Source of the DNA: JANYCO01 sp031416415
Lineage (GTDB): Bacteria; Bacteroidota; Bacteroidia; Cytophagales; Cytophagaceae
Assembly (NCBI GenBank): GCA_031416415.1
Contig: JANOTP010000050.1
Coordinates: forward strand, 6,490 to 70,489
Reading direction: 5' to 3'
Length of the DNA: 64,000 nucleotides
The translations under genes and the position numbers were made by a program. Positions 17,365 through 26,525 of this stretch are shown piece by piece. Below the pieces are notes generated by a model. That model searched no databases and was not told where the DNA came from. It saw only the letters and a list, made by a program, of their open reading frames with translations. Each line of letters begins with the position of its first letter. The first letter of the stretch is position 1.

Positions 17365-18897
17365 TTAATTGTTTCTAAAATTCACATCATCGTTTTCGTC
17401 TTCTTCTCCTGCAGAACCTACGTTGTTAAGCAAGCTTCCAAGTAAATCTTTAAACTGAATCCCGCTATCTAATTTATGTTTGCTAATCTGAGAATATTCA
17501 GCTAGCCCATGAAGCAAAAACTCCATGTAAAGTAACTTCTCTTCTTTATTTAACGTTGGGTGTAGATTATTTACAACCGTAGCAAGGCCTGGTACAGATG
17601 TTAAAACACGCTCGTATTCTTCGTTCGACATAGTTTGTAAGAAATCAATAAAATTTCCGTTGTTAAACCAGTCAATTATTTCTCTATAGGTATTGTTTTT
17701 CTTCTCTTGTCCTTTTTTAATTTTTCTAGCTTTTTCAGGGCTAGGAAAAAGTGTTTCAAACTCTTCTCTTATCGCTTTACCAATTAGGTGAATAGCAACA
17801 CTAGATATTCCCTCTAATTCACCTTCATATACAAGCTCTATTTTCCCTGTGATGGAAGGAATCACACCCATTACATCGGACACTCTTAAAAATGTTTTTT
17901 CATCCCCCGACAATAGCATTCGTCTCTCAGCAGTACTATACATATTTTCAAAGGCAGAAATAGTAAGCCTTGCGGATACTCCACTTTTTTGATCTACGTA
18001 TTCACTTTTTCTTGCTTCAAAAGAAATCTGTTCTACCAATTGTTTAATAAGCTCAGGAGCTTTAATGTTGTTTTTTTGAAAATCGCTGAGCCTTGCTTCC
18101 TGTTCTGTAATCTGTCTTGAAATCTCAATAACTTTAGGATAGTGGGTTAAAATCTGACTGTCTATCCTGTCTTTTAAAGGAGTGATAATTGAACCTCTGT
18201 TGGTATAATCTTCAGGGTTTGCTGTAAAAACGAATTCGATATCAAGCGGTAGACGTAATTTGAATCCACGAATTTGTATATCTCCTTCTTGCAAAATATT
18301 AAACAAGGCCACTTGAATTCTTGGCTGTAAATCGGGCAGTTCGTTGATCACAAAAATGCAACGATGCGAACGAGGAATTAAACCAAAATGTATAACTCGT
18401 TCGTCGGCATAAGTTAGTTTCATTGTAGCGGCTTTGATTGGATCAAGGTCACCAATCAAATCTGAAACAGAAACATCGGGTGTAGCAAGTTTCTCAGTAT
18501 AACGATCGTCTCTATGCATCCATCCAATAGGTGTATCGTCACCTTTTTCACTGATCAAGTCAACTGCGTAGCGCGACAACGGTTGCAAGGGATCATCGTT
18601 TATTTCAGAACCATACACAATTGGAATGTATTCATCAAGTAAGTTGGTCATCAACCTTGCCATACGGGTTTTAGCTTGCCCTCTAAGTCCAAGAAAAATA
18701 ATATTATGTTTAGAAAGAACGGCAGTCTGCATCTGAGGAATTACTGTTTCTTCATACCCTTTTATTTTATCAAAAAGATTAATTTTATTTTTTAGGGCTA
18801 CCACCAAATTTTGGCGCATTTCTTCTTTAACAGACTTTGACTGATATCCAGAGGCTTTAAGCTCTCCAAGGGTTTTAATAGTTGGGGTACTTTTCAT
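17365..18897 (-). CDS. MoxR/ChlI-type AAA+ ATPase
   Basis: 510 residues. The AAA+ module starts near residue 45: Walker A GLRGQAKT at 70-77, a long insertion with IGDLDPIKA at 148-156, Walker B IFVINELPD at 181-189, and sensor 1 in VFTANPEDY around 223-231. This arrangement is like magnesium-chelatase subunit I and MoxR ATPases, which remodel or activate partners together with a VWA-domain protein. The NEL in place of DEL in Walker B seems usual for this branch. I use the ATG at 18897, since the longer frame starts with TTG. The VWA partner is directly upstream, 43 bases away. Confidence 0.87.
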   Translation of the reverse strand: MKSTPTIKTLGELKASGYQSKSVKEEMRQNLVVALKNKINLFDKIKGYEETVIPQMQTAVLSKHNIIFLGLRGQAKTRMARLMTNLLDEYIPIVYGSEINDDPLQPLSRYAVDLISEKGDDTPIGWMHRDDRYTEKLATPDVSVSDLIGDLDPIKAATMKLTYADERVIHFGLIPRSHRCIFVINELPDLQPRIQVALFNILQEGDIQIRGFKLRLPLDIEFVFTANPEDYTNRGSIITPLKDRIDSQILTHYPKVIEISRQITEQEARLSDFQKNNIKAPELIKQLVEQISFEARKSEYVDQKSGVSARLTISAFENMYSTAERRMLLSGDEKTFLRVSDVMGVIPSITGKIELVYEGELEGISSVAIHLIGKAIREEFETLFPSPEKARKIKKGQEKKNNTYREIIDWFNNGNFIDFLQTMSNEEYERVLTSVPGLATVVNNLHPTLNKEEKLLYMEFLLHGLAEYSQISKHKLDSGIQFKDLLGSLLNNVGSAGEEDENDDVNFRNN

Positions 18898-18940
18898 AAT
18901 AGATTTAAATCGCAAATGCGTATGTCGTGGTTTTATAAAA

Positions 18941-20038
18941 TTATTTAACTGTCTTTCTTCTGTTTTTTACAAAATCTTCAAATACATATTCTCCAAGACC
19001 AGTCAAGGAGCTATAAAAAGCTCTTCCGTTATTAGTTTTTGTAAATTCACGTACAAACTCTTGTAAGTAGGGGTCTTTGGCAATCATAAAAGTGGTTATA
19101 GGAATTTTCAACCTTCTACATTGAGCAGCCATATTCAAGGTTTTATTTACTACTTTTCTATCGAGCCCAAAACTATTTTTATAATATTGATTCCCCTCTT
19201 TTAAACAAGTAGGTTTTCCATCCGTAATCATAAAAATCTGTTTGTTGGCAGACTTTCTTCTGCGCAATAAATCCATTGCAAGTTCTAACCCTGCATAAGT
19301 ATTAGTATGATAGGGACCTACTTGAAGGTAGGGAAGGTCTTTCACTTCTATCGGCCAAGCATCGTTGCCAAAAACAATAATATCCAATGTATCCTTAGGG
19401 TATTTTGTTTTTATTAATTCTGCAAGGGCCATTGCTACTTTTTTGGCAGGCGTTATTCTGTCTTCGCCATATAAAATCATTGAATGGGAAATATCGATCA
19501 TCAAACAGGTGGACGTTTGAGATTTTTGTTCTTTCTCTTGCACTTGCAAATCATCCTGAGTAAGTCGAAACTCCTCAATGCCATGATTAATCTGTGCGTT
19601 TTGCAACGACTCTGTAAGGCTTATAGAGTCTAGATTGTCACCAAATTCAAAAGGACGAATATCTGAAGTGAGTTCATCGCCATTGCCTGTGAAATTAGTT
19701 TTATGATTTCCTTGATTGGTTTTCTTAAATTTTCCAAAAATTTCTTCTAACGCATTCTTTCGAATAGTTTGTTCCGATTTTCCCGTAAGATCAAAACTCC
19801 CTTCCTCGCTCCCCTCTTCAATAAACCCTTTTGATTTCAGATCTTCAATAAAATCGCCCATACCATACTCACTGTTCGTAAGAGTATACTCTCTATCCAG
19901 TTCATTTAGCCATTCCAACGCCTCCTTCACATCCCCAGCGGTGTAGTTGAGCAATTGAAAAAACAGTTTTGACATCTTTTCAAAAGAACTGTTTTCGTTG
20001 TTGTCGGGTATAAATTGTGTGAACCTTAGTCCTAACAT
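18941..20038 (-). CDS. VWA-domain protein, partner of the MoxR-type ATPase
   Basis: 365 residues. The first 170 residues are helical and acidic. A von Willebrand A domain follows with a complete metal-ion-dependent adhesion site: DISHS at 182-186, T247 in HTNTYAG and D273 in MITDGKP. There is no signal peptide or membrane segment, so it acts in the cytoplasm. Such proteins work with MoxR-type ATPases as metal inserters or chaperones (compare ChlD/ChlI, NorD/NorQ). The gene precedes the ATPase gene in a two-gene leftward unit. The ATG at 20038 is chosen over an in-frame TTG two codons earlier. Confidence 0.87.
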   Translation of the reverse strand: MLGLRFTQFIPDNNENSSFEKMSKLFFQLLNYTAGDVKEALEWLNELDREYTLTNSEYGMGDFIEDLKSKGFIEEGSEEGSFDLTGKSEQTIRKNALEEIFGKFKKTNQGNHKTNFTGNGDELTSDIRPFEFGDNLDSISLTESLQNAQINHGIEEFRLTQDDLQVQEKEQKSQTSTCLMIDISHSMILYGEDRITPAKKVAMALAELIKTKYPKDTLDIIVFGNDAWPIEVKDLPYLQVGPYHTNTYAGLELAMDLLRRRKSANKQIFMITDGKPTCLKEGNQYYKNSFGLDRKVVNKTLNMAAQCRRLKIPITTFMIAKDPYLQEFVREFTKTNNGRAFYSSLTGLGEYVFEDFVKNRRKTVK

Positions 20039-20192
20039 TAGCAAAAATCTTGATTATGTTGGAAGGTAACAAAAAATGACAAAGGAATGTTCAGAAAATG
20101 GGGTGAATTAGGTTAATTGTTCGTTAAATTAATTTTTATAGTTGATTTTCAGAAGGAAAGGTTAAGAGGTAAACTATTAATGGTAAGAGATG

Positions 20193-20849
20193 CTAAACTT
20201 TAGTTACTACCACAATAATATTTTCCATATTCACGACTGCTCCATTCATTTCAAAATCCGGTTCTCGATTTTCTTGTACCTCATTAACTTCAAAACCATT
20301 TTCAGAAAGCAATTTAACTATACTGTCTTTAGAAAATAAATTAAATCCGTATTTAGTAAAAGGATATTTTTCAGTTTGATGTTTTGGACGAAAGCCAATT
20401 ATAAATTTACCATTAGGTTGTAAAACTCTTTTTATTTCATTTAATACCTTAACTTCTTCGTCCCAGAAATAAATAGTGTTGATAGTGACTATTTTATTAA
20501 ACGAATGCCCAGCAAAAGGAAGCGCTAAAAATTCAGAAAGAACAAACGTTGCTTGCCCGTTTAAGATCCATTCCGCATTTTCTTTTTGGGATTCTTCAAT
20601 CATCAACGCTGAGTAATCGCAGCCCGTATAGAAAATTTTTGGGTGTTTAGATACTATTTCTTTTACAAAAAAACCGTTGCCCATCCCTACTTCAAGAATA
20701 TTGTCTCCTGCTTTTGCACTTACCAACTCTAATGCAGCACGAATAATATGCTGATTGCCATGGCTCATCCATTCTCCTGTCTTAATACCATTTTCACCAT
20801 AAGGCTTGCGAAGTTGTGCTGCTGTTTCTTGTGCCTGTTTTTCGTCCAT
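20193..20849 (-). CDS. Class I SAM-dependent methyltransferase
   Basis: 218 residues. Motif I ILEVGMGNG (51-59) binds S-adenosylmethionine, followed by the acidic residue of motif II in YTGCDYS and the later VTINTIYFWDEEVKVLNEI and RVLQPNGKFIIGF segments typical of Methyltransf_11 proteins. The substrate cannot be inferred; the layout resembles small-molecule methyltransferases of the UbiE/Coq5 kind. It is a single leftward gene between the VWA unit and the REP-RAYT module. Confidence 0.85.
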   Translation of the reverse strand: MDEKQAQETAAQLRKPYGENGIKTGEWMSHGNQHIIRAALELVSAKAGDNILEVGMGNGFFVKEIVSKHPKIFYTGCDYSALMIEESQKENAEWILNGQATFVLSEFLALPFAGHSFNKIVTINTIYFWDEEVKVLNEIKRVLQPNGKFIIGFRPKHQTEKYPFTKYGFNLFSKDSIVKLLSENGFEVNEVQENREPDFEMNGAVVNMENIIVVVTKV

Positions 20850-21000
20850 TGAAGTTGTGTTTTGTATCGACTTGTCGTTAGCAATCGCCTAAGCTTCTAT
20901 ATTTTTTATCTATTGACCTAAAAATAAACAACTTTACTGATCTAGACAAGACAACGCAAATGCATTATTCCCTTTAACTAAAAAATCTATACTTCGTCCA

Positions 21001-21060
21001 CGCAGAGTCTCCCGCAACAGAGTCGTTGACATTAGGAGATCGATTGCAGGGGACTCTGCG
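21001..21060 (-). repeat. REP hairpin, left copy
   Basis: CGCAGAGTCTCCCGC (21001-21015) pairs with GCAGGGGACTCTGCG (21046-21060) with one wobble and one mismatch, around a 30-base loop. Its minus-strand core GTTGCGGGAGACTCTG is identical to that of the right copy, so the two are the same REP in opposite orientation. Confidence 0.8.
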
Positions 21061-21067
21061 TTGTCCG

Positions 21068-21637
21068 CTAGGAACCAGGAATGTCTTTATAGTGCATAAT
21101 GTCTATTATTCCTTTTTTACCGCATTCATAAAAGCCAGCGCTTGAGTGAATATAATCTGTATAATCGTCTACCAATTTCCATTTACCACTTACTGGATTG
21201 TGATGTATATACTCTAGTTTTTGTTCTATAAACCATTCAGTATAGCAAGGTTTTGCATCAAAAGAAGGTTGAAATACTTGATGTATTTTACCATTCTTTT
21301 TTTCATTTAGTAATACCTCATTTTTTAAAAATGAAAGTAATTCGAATTGATTTAATTTTTCTAAGCGTACAACAGTTTCGTATGCCATAAATCTTTTTCC
21401 ATTACCAATAATTTTATTTAGGGCGTTGCTTCCTGCAGGCAGATAAAGCAATACATGCAAGTGATTTGGCATAATTACATAGCCGTTTATTCCTATTGAA
21501 TTTTTTATAAGTAGTGTAAACCACTTATAAATCTCATCATAAAGATTGGCGATTTCAAAAAGGTTTAACCAGTTATAACAAGTAATGGTACAAAAATAAG
21601 TAACCGAAGTTTCGGAGTGAATTCTTTTAACGGACAT
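21068..21637 (-). CDS. REP-associated tyrosine transposase (RAYT), Y1/IS200-like
   Basis: 189 residues, the size of RAYT proteins. The HUH metal-binding motif is in VIMPNHLHVLLYL (H59, H61), and the conserved C-terminal block LEYIHHNPV holds the presumed catalytic Y143. These single-strand DNA nucleases bind and cut REP hairpins. The stop codon lies 8 bases from the left REP, and the right REP is 72 bases upstream of the start. All catalytic residues are present, so the gene appears intact. Confidence 0.9.
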   Translation of the reverse strand: MSVKRIHSETSVTYFCTITCYNWLNLFEIANLYDEIYKWFTLLIKNSIGINGYVIMPNHLHVLLYLPAGSNALNKIIGNGKRFMAYETVVRLEKLNQFELLSFLKNEVLLNEKKNGKIHQVFQPSFDAKPCYTEWFIEQKLEYIHHNPVSGKWKLVDDYTDYIHSSAGFYECGKKGIIDIMHYKDIPGS

Positions 21638-21708
21638 AGTGAAAAATTAAAAATGTTATGCTGTAAATATATGGTTTTTTGAATTAAAAAGGGCTTCGTA
21701 GTTAGCAG

Positions 21709-21769
21709 CTCAGAGTCCCCTTCTTAATTTGTGAATATTTTTGAAAAGTGAGTTGCGGGAGACTCTGAG
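21709..21769 (+). repeat. REP hairpin, right copy
   Basis: CTCAGAGTCCCC (21709-21720) pairs with GGGAGACTCTGAG (21757-21769), with one wobble. The core GTTGCGGGAGACTCTG (from 21753) is shared with the left copy in inverted orientation. Confidence 0.8.
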
Positions 21770-21851
21770 CGGACATAAATGCATATTCCCCTTGACTGAA
21801 AATTATATGCCTTTTAAGATGTGATTGGAAAAAGAAACAACTTAACGCTAG

Positions 21852-22757
21852 TTAAAATCTAATATCACAATCAGGTAGTTCTTTTATTAAACGTTTTTTT
21901 TCTTTTTCAGCAATTGGGTTATTTGTCAATATTAATGTTTTTAACGACTTAAGTTTATTTATAGAACTTGGAAGTTGTGTAAGTTGATTGTTACTTAAAA
22001 CAAGCAATTCTAATTGCTTCAATTTTACTATTTCGATAGGGATTTCAGAAATTTGATTCTTATCAAGAATCAAAGAAGTTAAATTTTCTGCATTTCCAAT
22101 ACTCAAAGAAAGCCTCTGCAATTTATTATTTGAAACATTCAATACCATCAATTTTTTTCCAAAAATCTCTGACGGTAATTCGATTAGTTTATTCCCTGCA
22201 AAAGACACATTTATCAATTGTTGAGTATTTGTTAGCATCGAAATTTGTTTTAAATTATTATTTTCAAAATCAACAAACCTTAGATTTGGCAAATTCCACA
22301 ATTCAGCTGGAATACTATCGATCTGATTCAAAGAAATCAATAAAACTTCTAACTGTTCGAGCCTACTCATTTCGAAAGGCATTACTTTGATTTTATTTTT
22401 AGCTAAATCAAGCGTCTTTAATCGGCTTAATTTGCCTATTTCATCCGGAATGTTTTCTATTGCATTTTGCCTTAAATTCAACTCTTGCAATTTGATCAAC
22501 GAAAAAATTTCTCTATCAATATTCTTTATTTTATTCTTCATTAAATTTAGATGAATTGTATTTTTCACAATACTAATTCCAACAGGAACTTCATCTAGTT
22601 GCTGTTCACGAAAATTTAAATAAATAGCAGTATCCTTGCTTGTCAATGCATCTGCAACAGTTGAAAAAATGCTTTTTTCCTCTACATATTGAAGTGTATT
22701 TTGACCATTACTAAACAAAGAAAGTGGCAAAAAAAATATAAAAATAAATTTTTTCAT
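21852..22757 (-). CDS. Exported leucine-rich repeat protein
   Basis: 301 residues, signal peptide ending at SNGQ (16-19). From about residue 45 to 290 the chain is a solenoid of roughly ten 22-23-residue leucine-rich repeats, such as LQELNLRQNAIENIPDEIGK and LELLVLSNNQLTQLPSSINK. It has no T9SS sorting domain and no lipobox. LRR proteins of this size usually mediate protein binding; ligand unknown. It is leftward, downstream of the PhoX-like gene with a 14-bp hairpin in the 65-base gap, so it may be a separate unit. Confidence 0.85.
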   Translation of the reverse strand: MKKFIFIFFLPLSLFSNGQNTLQYVEEKSIFSTVADALTSKDTAIYLNFREQQLDEVPVGISIVKNTIHLNLMKNKIKNIDREIFSLIKLQELNLRQNAIENIPDEIGKLSRLKTLDLAKNKIKVMPFEMSRLEQLEVLLISLNQIDSIPAELWNLPNLRFVDFENNNLKQISMLTNTQQLINVSFAGNKLIELPSEIFGKKLMVLNVSNNKLQRLSLSIGNAENLTSLILDKNQISEIPIEIVKLKQLELLVLSNNQLTQLPSSINKLKSLKTLILTNNPIAEKEKKRLIKELPDCDIRF

Positions 22758-22772
22758 CTTACGAAAATTTAT

Positions 22773-22804
22773 ATTCCGACATCAATCGTAATTGATGTCG
22801 GAAT
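22773..22804. terminator. Perfect 14-bp hairpin between the PhoX-like and LRR genes
   Basis: ATTCCGACATCAAT (22773-22786) and ATTGATGTCGGAAT (22791-22804) form a perfect stem with a 4-base loop, 18 bases past the PhoX-like stop. On the minus strand it is followed by an AT-rich stretch but no pure T-run. Probably a terminator or partial terminator. Confidence 0.65.
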
Positions 22805-22822
22805 AGTATATAGTTTAAATTA

Positions 22823-25324
22823 CTAGTTTGCTATAATTCTTTGAACCGAGGATTTGTCCCCCACTTTTGTTACAACAAAATAAACACCTTTATTAGGCAT
22901 TGCTCCAAGTTGAACAGTAGAACTACCAGCATCAAATATTTTTGATTTAATTACAGATTTTACAATGTTACCTTGGGCATCATAAATTGTGACATTAACT
23001 TCTGTAGTTTCATTTAATTGTAAACTTAAATTAAAATCACCATTAGACGGATTAGGAAAAACAGTTGTATTTACTGCTCCTGACGAGTAGGATTCACCTT
23101 CAAAATCAGTTCCTATTCTCGCACCTGCACCTGTTCCAAGATTTTCTTTTCTTGCAATAACTATTGTGTAAGCGGCATTAAATGCATTGCTCACACCAGC
23201 AGCATCTACTTGACTACCGTTTGAAGAAGAAGGGTGCTGCATAGATAAAAACATAAATTTATTGTCAGGAGAAAATGTTATTCCTGTAGGTTCACCTCCT
23301 GCTGGTGTAGTAGCAAACAACTCAACTCTAGGACTAGCTTGAGTATGTCCGTTTCTTACCACCCAAATATGATTTCTTCCGCCATCTTGTGTTACCCATA
23401 AATTACCTTCCTGATCAAAAGCTAGATTATCATTGCCTGATCCCCAGCTCTCAGAAATAGAACCTGTGCCATAATTAACAGTATATGATCTGCCACCTAC
23501 ATAAGTTTCGAAACCACTCAACGAAGTTCCATTATCTGTAAAACGATATGTTCTACCATTTCCTTTAGAGGTGAAATAAACTTTACCGTCTGGTGCTATT
23601 TCAACATCTTCTACTCCATTCAATTGTGTACCTCCTAAAGAGATCGCTAATGAATAGGTGCTATTTCTATCGCTTTTTGTAGTGTTGGGAACTTGCACCC
23701 AAGTACCTGTTGATACAGTAGGTTCACCTGAAGAGAGTGCGCTACCTAGTTTTAATACATATAAATTACCAGCCGATAGATTGCCTGCTGTAGTGGCCAC
23801 AAATTTATATACACATCCATCAGGAGAATCTTCGCCATAGTAAGCAGTTCTGCTGTCGCTAGCAACAACCACATTCTCATGACTCATTCTACCCATTGCC
23901 CATAATTTTTCTGGAATGCCATTACCATATTGCTTTATAGCAGCAGAAATAGGATCAATTTCTACCTGCCATCCTACATCTATATACCCATCGCCGTTAG
24001 CATCTCCAGTATTCCTACTTTCTTCACTCGTAATAGAAGTTCCCCAAGGAGTAATTCCACCAGAACAGTTTCGTTCTGTTTTAACAATAGAAGAAGCACC
24101 AAACGAAATAGGTTTAGAATTTGACTGCTGCCATAATTTAGTAGTAGAATTATAATTTACTAACAACTGCGATACACCTCCAGGAGTATTTTCATGATTA
24201 ATATGTAAGTATCCTGAAGTACTAGAACCTCCAGTAGGGATATATCCTGTGAAATCATTTCCTCCAGGAACAGTTCCTCCTGTAGAGTAAGAAGAGCCTT
24301 GCTTAAATAAATATTGAAAAGTATGCGTTGAAGGTAAAACTAAATAAGCTGTTTGTGCGGTAGGAAGAACAGATGTAAAGGTTCCTATAGTGGAAGGAGC
24401 TACACTAGATTGAGTAGTAAAATTCCATGTCGTAGCTGTTGTGATACCAGCAAAATTATTTCCAGCAAGATCTTTCACTACACCAGAAGGCATTTCAATA
24501 GTTAAGGCCTTAGTAAATCCAAAATCAGAAGGATTTATGGTCAATGTATTTCCAGAAATAGTAACTGCTGCTGCAAGCACATCGATGGTTTGTATTGCTA
24601 CACCTGCTTCTTTAATAGAGATTAGACCTGTTCCTTTCTGAATATTTTCGTTAAACGTCATTACTAAATTTGACGTAATAGAAACATTGGTAGAATTGTC
24701 TAAGGGATTCACAGAAGACAAAACAGGAGCTGTAACATCAGCCGCTATAGAAGTCGCTGTTAATTCCATATCAAAAGAAATATCTGAACTGCTACCATTT
24801 CTTTGATGAATTTCAACTGCAATACTATTTGTTCCTGTAACGAAATAAGAAGCTAAAAGATTAGTCGAAATCCAAGTGTTACCATCATCTGAAGCAGTGG
24901 CGCTTGCTGCAGTAGTATTAGAAATAGTACCTGTTGGCATATTATTTCTATATCTTTCTACACCGTTAAAATAAACTACAATTCCGTCGTCTCTTTTAAC
25001 TCTCATCACAAAATTAGAAAGAGTATTTACGTCTGAAATCGAAATTGCTCTTCTAAAATAGGTAGTAATGTATTTTGAAGAAGAACTTGGGCCATAGGAA
25101 ACGATCTTAGCTTCATCGCCGTCGCCATAACCAAGCTGAGATGCTCCTGAAAGCCAAGATGCATCGTTAAAAGAACTTGAGCGCCATGCAGTTCCTTGAT
25201 TAGAGCCATTGTCTAGATATTTCCAAACAGAGCCTGTCCCTGTTAAGGTAACGGTTTGTGCCGATGCGTTTAATACAGATAACTGTATAAGCACTAGCAA
25301 AGAATAAAAAACAATACGTATCAT
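22823..25324 (-). CDS. T9SS-exported PhoX/DUF839-like protein with Ig-like domain
   Basis: 833 residues with four parts: signal peptide (to about SAQ 21-23); a lectin-like beta-sandwich (24-192, with GDGDEAKIVSYG and YFRRAIS); an SbsA-type Ig-like domain (about 195-305, with NPLDNSTNVS and VKDLAGN); then a PhoX/DUF839 propeller (about 320-740) with TPWGTSITSEES, the site of the metal-binding glutamates in PhoX. Residues 755-833 are a T9SS type A sorting domain (VFPNPSNGDFNLSL). PhoX enzymes are calcium/iron phosphatases, so this may be a secreted phosphatase. That activity is inferred and untested. Confidence 0.8.
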   Translation of the reverse strand: MIRIVFYSLLVLIQLSVLNASAQTVTLTGTGSVWKYLDNGSNQGTAWRSSSFNDASWLSGASQLGYGDGDEAKIVSYGPSSSSKYITTYFRRAISISDVNTLSNFVMRVKRDDGIVVYFNGVERYRNNMPTGTISNTTAASATASDDGNTWISTNLLASYFVTGTNSIAVEIHQRNGSSSDISFDMELTATSIAADVTAPVLSSVNPLDNSTNVSITSNLVMTFNENIQKGTGLISIKEAGVAIQTIDVLAAAVTISGNTLTINPSDFGFTKALTIEMPSGVVKDLAGNNFAGITTATTWNFTTQSSVAPSTIGTFTSVLPTAQTAYLVLPSTHTFQYLFKQGSSYSTGGTVPGGNDFTGYIPTGGSSTSGYLHINHENTPGGVSQLLVNYNSTTKLWQQSNSKPISFGASSIVKTERNCSGGITPWGTSITSEESRNTGDANGDGYIDVGWQVEIDPISAAIKQYGNGIPEKLWAMGRMSHENVVVASDSRTAYYGEDSPDGCVYKFVATTAGNLSAGNLYVLKLGSALSSGEPTVSTGTWVQVPNTTKSDRNSTYSLAISLGGTQLNGVEDVEIAPDGKVYFTSKGNGRTYRFTDNGTSLSGFETYVGGRSYTVNYGTGSISESWGSGNDNLAFDQEGNLWVTQDGGRNHIWVVRNGHTQASPRVELFATTPAGGEPTGITFSPDNKFMFLSMQHPSSSNGSQVDAAGVSNAFNAAYTIVIARKENLGTGAGARIGTDFEGESYSSGAVNTTVFPNPSNGDFNLSLQLNETTEVNVTIYDAQGNIVKSVIKSKIFDAGSSTVQLGAMPNKGVYFVVTKVGDKSSVQRIIAN

Positions 25325-25618
25325 ACTAACTATAAGGTTTGGTTTACGCTACAATATTACTGTCTATGTATTTCCTGATAGGTATGAAGTATTTAATAAA
25401 TTATTATGTTATCATTCCGAATGTTTCCTTATAGTAATTAAATATTAAATCTATATCCTGAAGCGTATAAAAAATCTTTTAATAGTTGGCAAACTATTAA
25501 TTTTAGTTATAGAATTGAAGTGATTATAAGCGATAACTTATTTTAGGAAGAAAAGTTGCTTTTAGGAAATTTTTCTGCAGAACCTTAGCATTCTGAAATG
25601 GAAGCTGCAAACAAAGTC

Positions 25619-25930
25619 TTATCTAATATTTTTTTCCAACAGATCCTCTACAACTTCCATCTCAAATAAGACTTCGATTTTCTCGCAGCATTCTGTCATT
25701 GTCTCTTTAATATCTTCCGATGACTTTGGCAATTTGTTACCTGAATTTTTCCATGTAATTTTATCAGGCCATTGGGCGTAGGCTATGTAGTTAAGTTCGC
25801 TCTGTTTATGAAGTCTTGAACCTAGACTACCTTCGTATTCATAGATCAAGACAGTCATACCTCTCCAAGCTTTTTCAAAATTATTAGCTTGATTAGGCTT
25901 TACTTTAAAAGAATAGAGAACTGTAAACAT
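25619..25930 (-). CDS. Antibiotic biosynthesis monooxygenase (ABM)-domain protein
   Basis: 103 residues matching the small dimeric alpha+beta barrel family: FTVLYSFKVKPNQANNFEKAW at the start (first strand and helix, 2-22) and GSLGSRLHKQSELNYIAYAQW in the middle. Members include monooxygenases and heme-degrading proteins, but most are of unknown function. It lies 41 bases after the GNAT gene on the same strand and may be cotranscribed with it. Confidence 0.75.
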   Translation of the reverse strand: MFTVLYSFKVKPNQANNFEKAWRGMTVLIYEYEGSLGSRLHKQSELNYIAYAQWPDKITWKNSGNKLPKSSEDIKETMTECCEKIEVLFEMEVVEDLLEKNIR

Positions 25931-25971
25931 TTTATTTATGGGATTGAGAAATAGTCACGGAAAACATATGA

Positions 25972-26427
25972 TCATCTAATTAATTTTTTATACATGCAAA
26001 CACTATTTAGATTACCTATGTATTGTCCATAATTGTCTATCTTAAAATAGCCTCTTTTAGTATAAAATTTTATGGCTTCGGGTTGTTCGCTGCCAGTTTC
26101 AAGGACTACTTCGGAAAATTTTTTCTCTATTGCCCAATTTTCCAGTTCTTGTAAAACCATAGCTGCGATGCCGCTACCACGATTTTCTGATTTAACAAAC
26201 ATTCTTTTAATTTCAGTGGTAGTATTATTATAAGATTTAAAACACCCACAGGCAATAGGGTTGCTTTCAAGATAACCTATTACTACAGTATCAAGAGACT
26301 CGATTTTGTTGTATACATCGTTTTGAGCCTGAGCAATTCCATAACGCATAGTTAAATCATCGTCCAGGATTTCAATCAATTCTTGAAAATCTATATTGTC
26401 ACTAGTGGTTCTAATAATCTTAAACAT
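25972..26427 (-). CDS. GNAT family N-acetyltransferase
   Basis: 151 residues. The acetyl-CoA-binding motif A is FVKSENRGSGIAAMVLQELE (98-117 region) with the R/Q-x-x-G-x-G/A signature, followed by a helix and EVVLETGSEQPEAIKFYTKRGYFKI, the usual motif B region. The enzyme should acetylate an amine of a small molecule or protein; the substrate is unknown. It sits between the ABM gene and the DinB gene, all leftward, in an accessory stretch. Confidence 0.87.
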   Translation of the reverse strand: MFKIIRTTSDNIDFQELIEILDDDLTMRYGIAQAQNDVYNKIESLDTVVIGYLESNPIACGCFKSYNNTTTEIKRMFVKSENRGSGIAAMVLQELENWAIEKKFSEVVLETGSEQPEAIKFYTKRGYFKIDNYGQYIGNLNSVCMYKKLIR

Positions 26428-26525
26428 ATAAAAATATTACCTATTACATAAAACCCTTGCTCCTATACATGCAATTCATAGTATTAACATATGACCTCTT
26501 CATTCAATACTTAAATCTCTTTCAT

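Larger units (their letters stand above)
20958..21806. mobile_element. REP-RAYT module with outer direct repeats
   Basis: A RAYT gene lies between two REP hairpins in inverted orientation (21001-21060 and 21709-21769). Outside the hairpins an imperfect direct repeat of about 30 bases is found at 20958-20987 and 21777-21806; both copies begin AAATGCAT and continue with a run similar to ATTCCCnTTnACTnAAAA. The whole unit looks like one acquired module. RAYT proteins process REP sequences but usually do not move as classic insertion sequences. Confidence 0.65.

Noticed and set aside
18330..18357. NEL instead of DEL in Walker B of the AAA+ ATPase as a dead site
   Set aside because: The glutamate is kept and NELPD appears to be the normal form in this branch of ChlI/MoxR-like ATPases.
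23658..24641. Several plus-strand frames opposite the PhoX-like gene
   Set aside because: They are Ser/Pro/Thr-rich mirror frames of a repetitive coding sequence, without domains.
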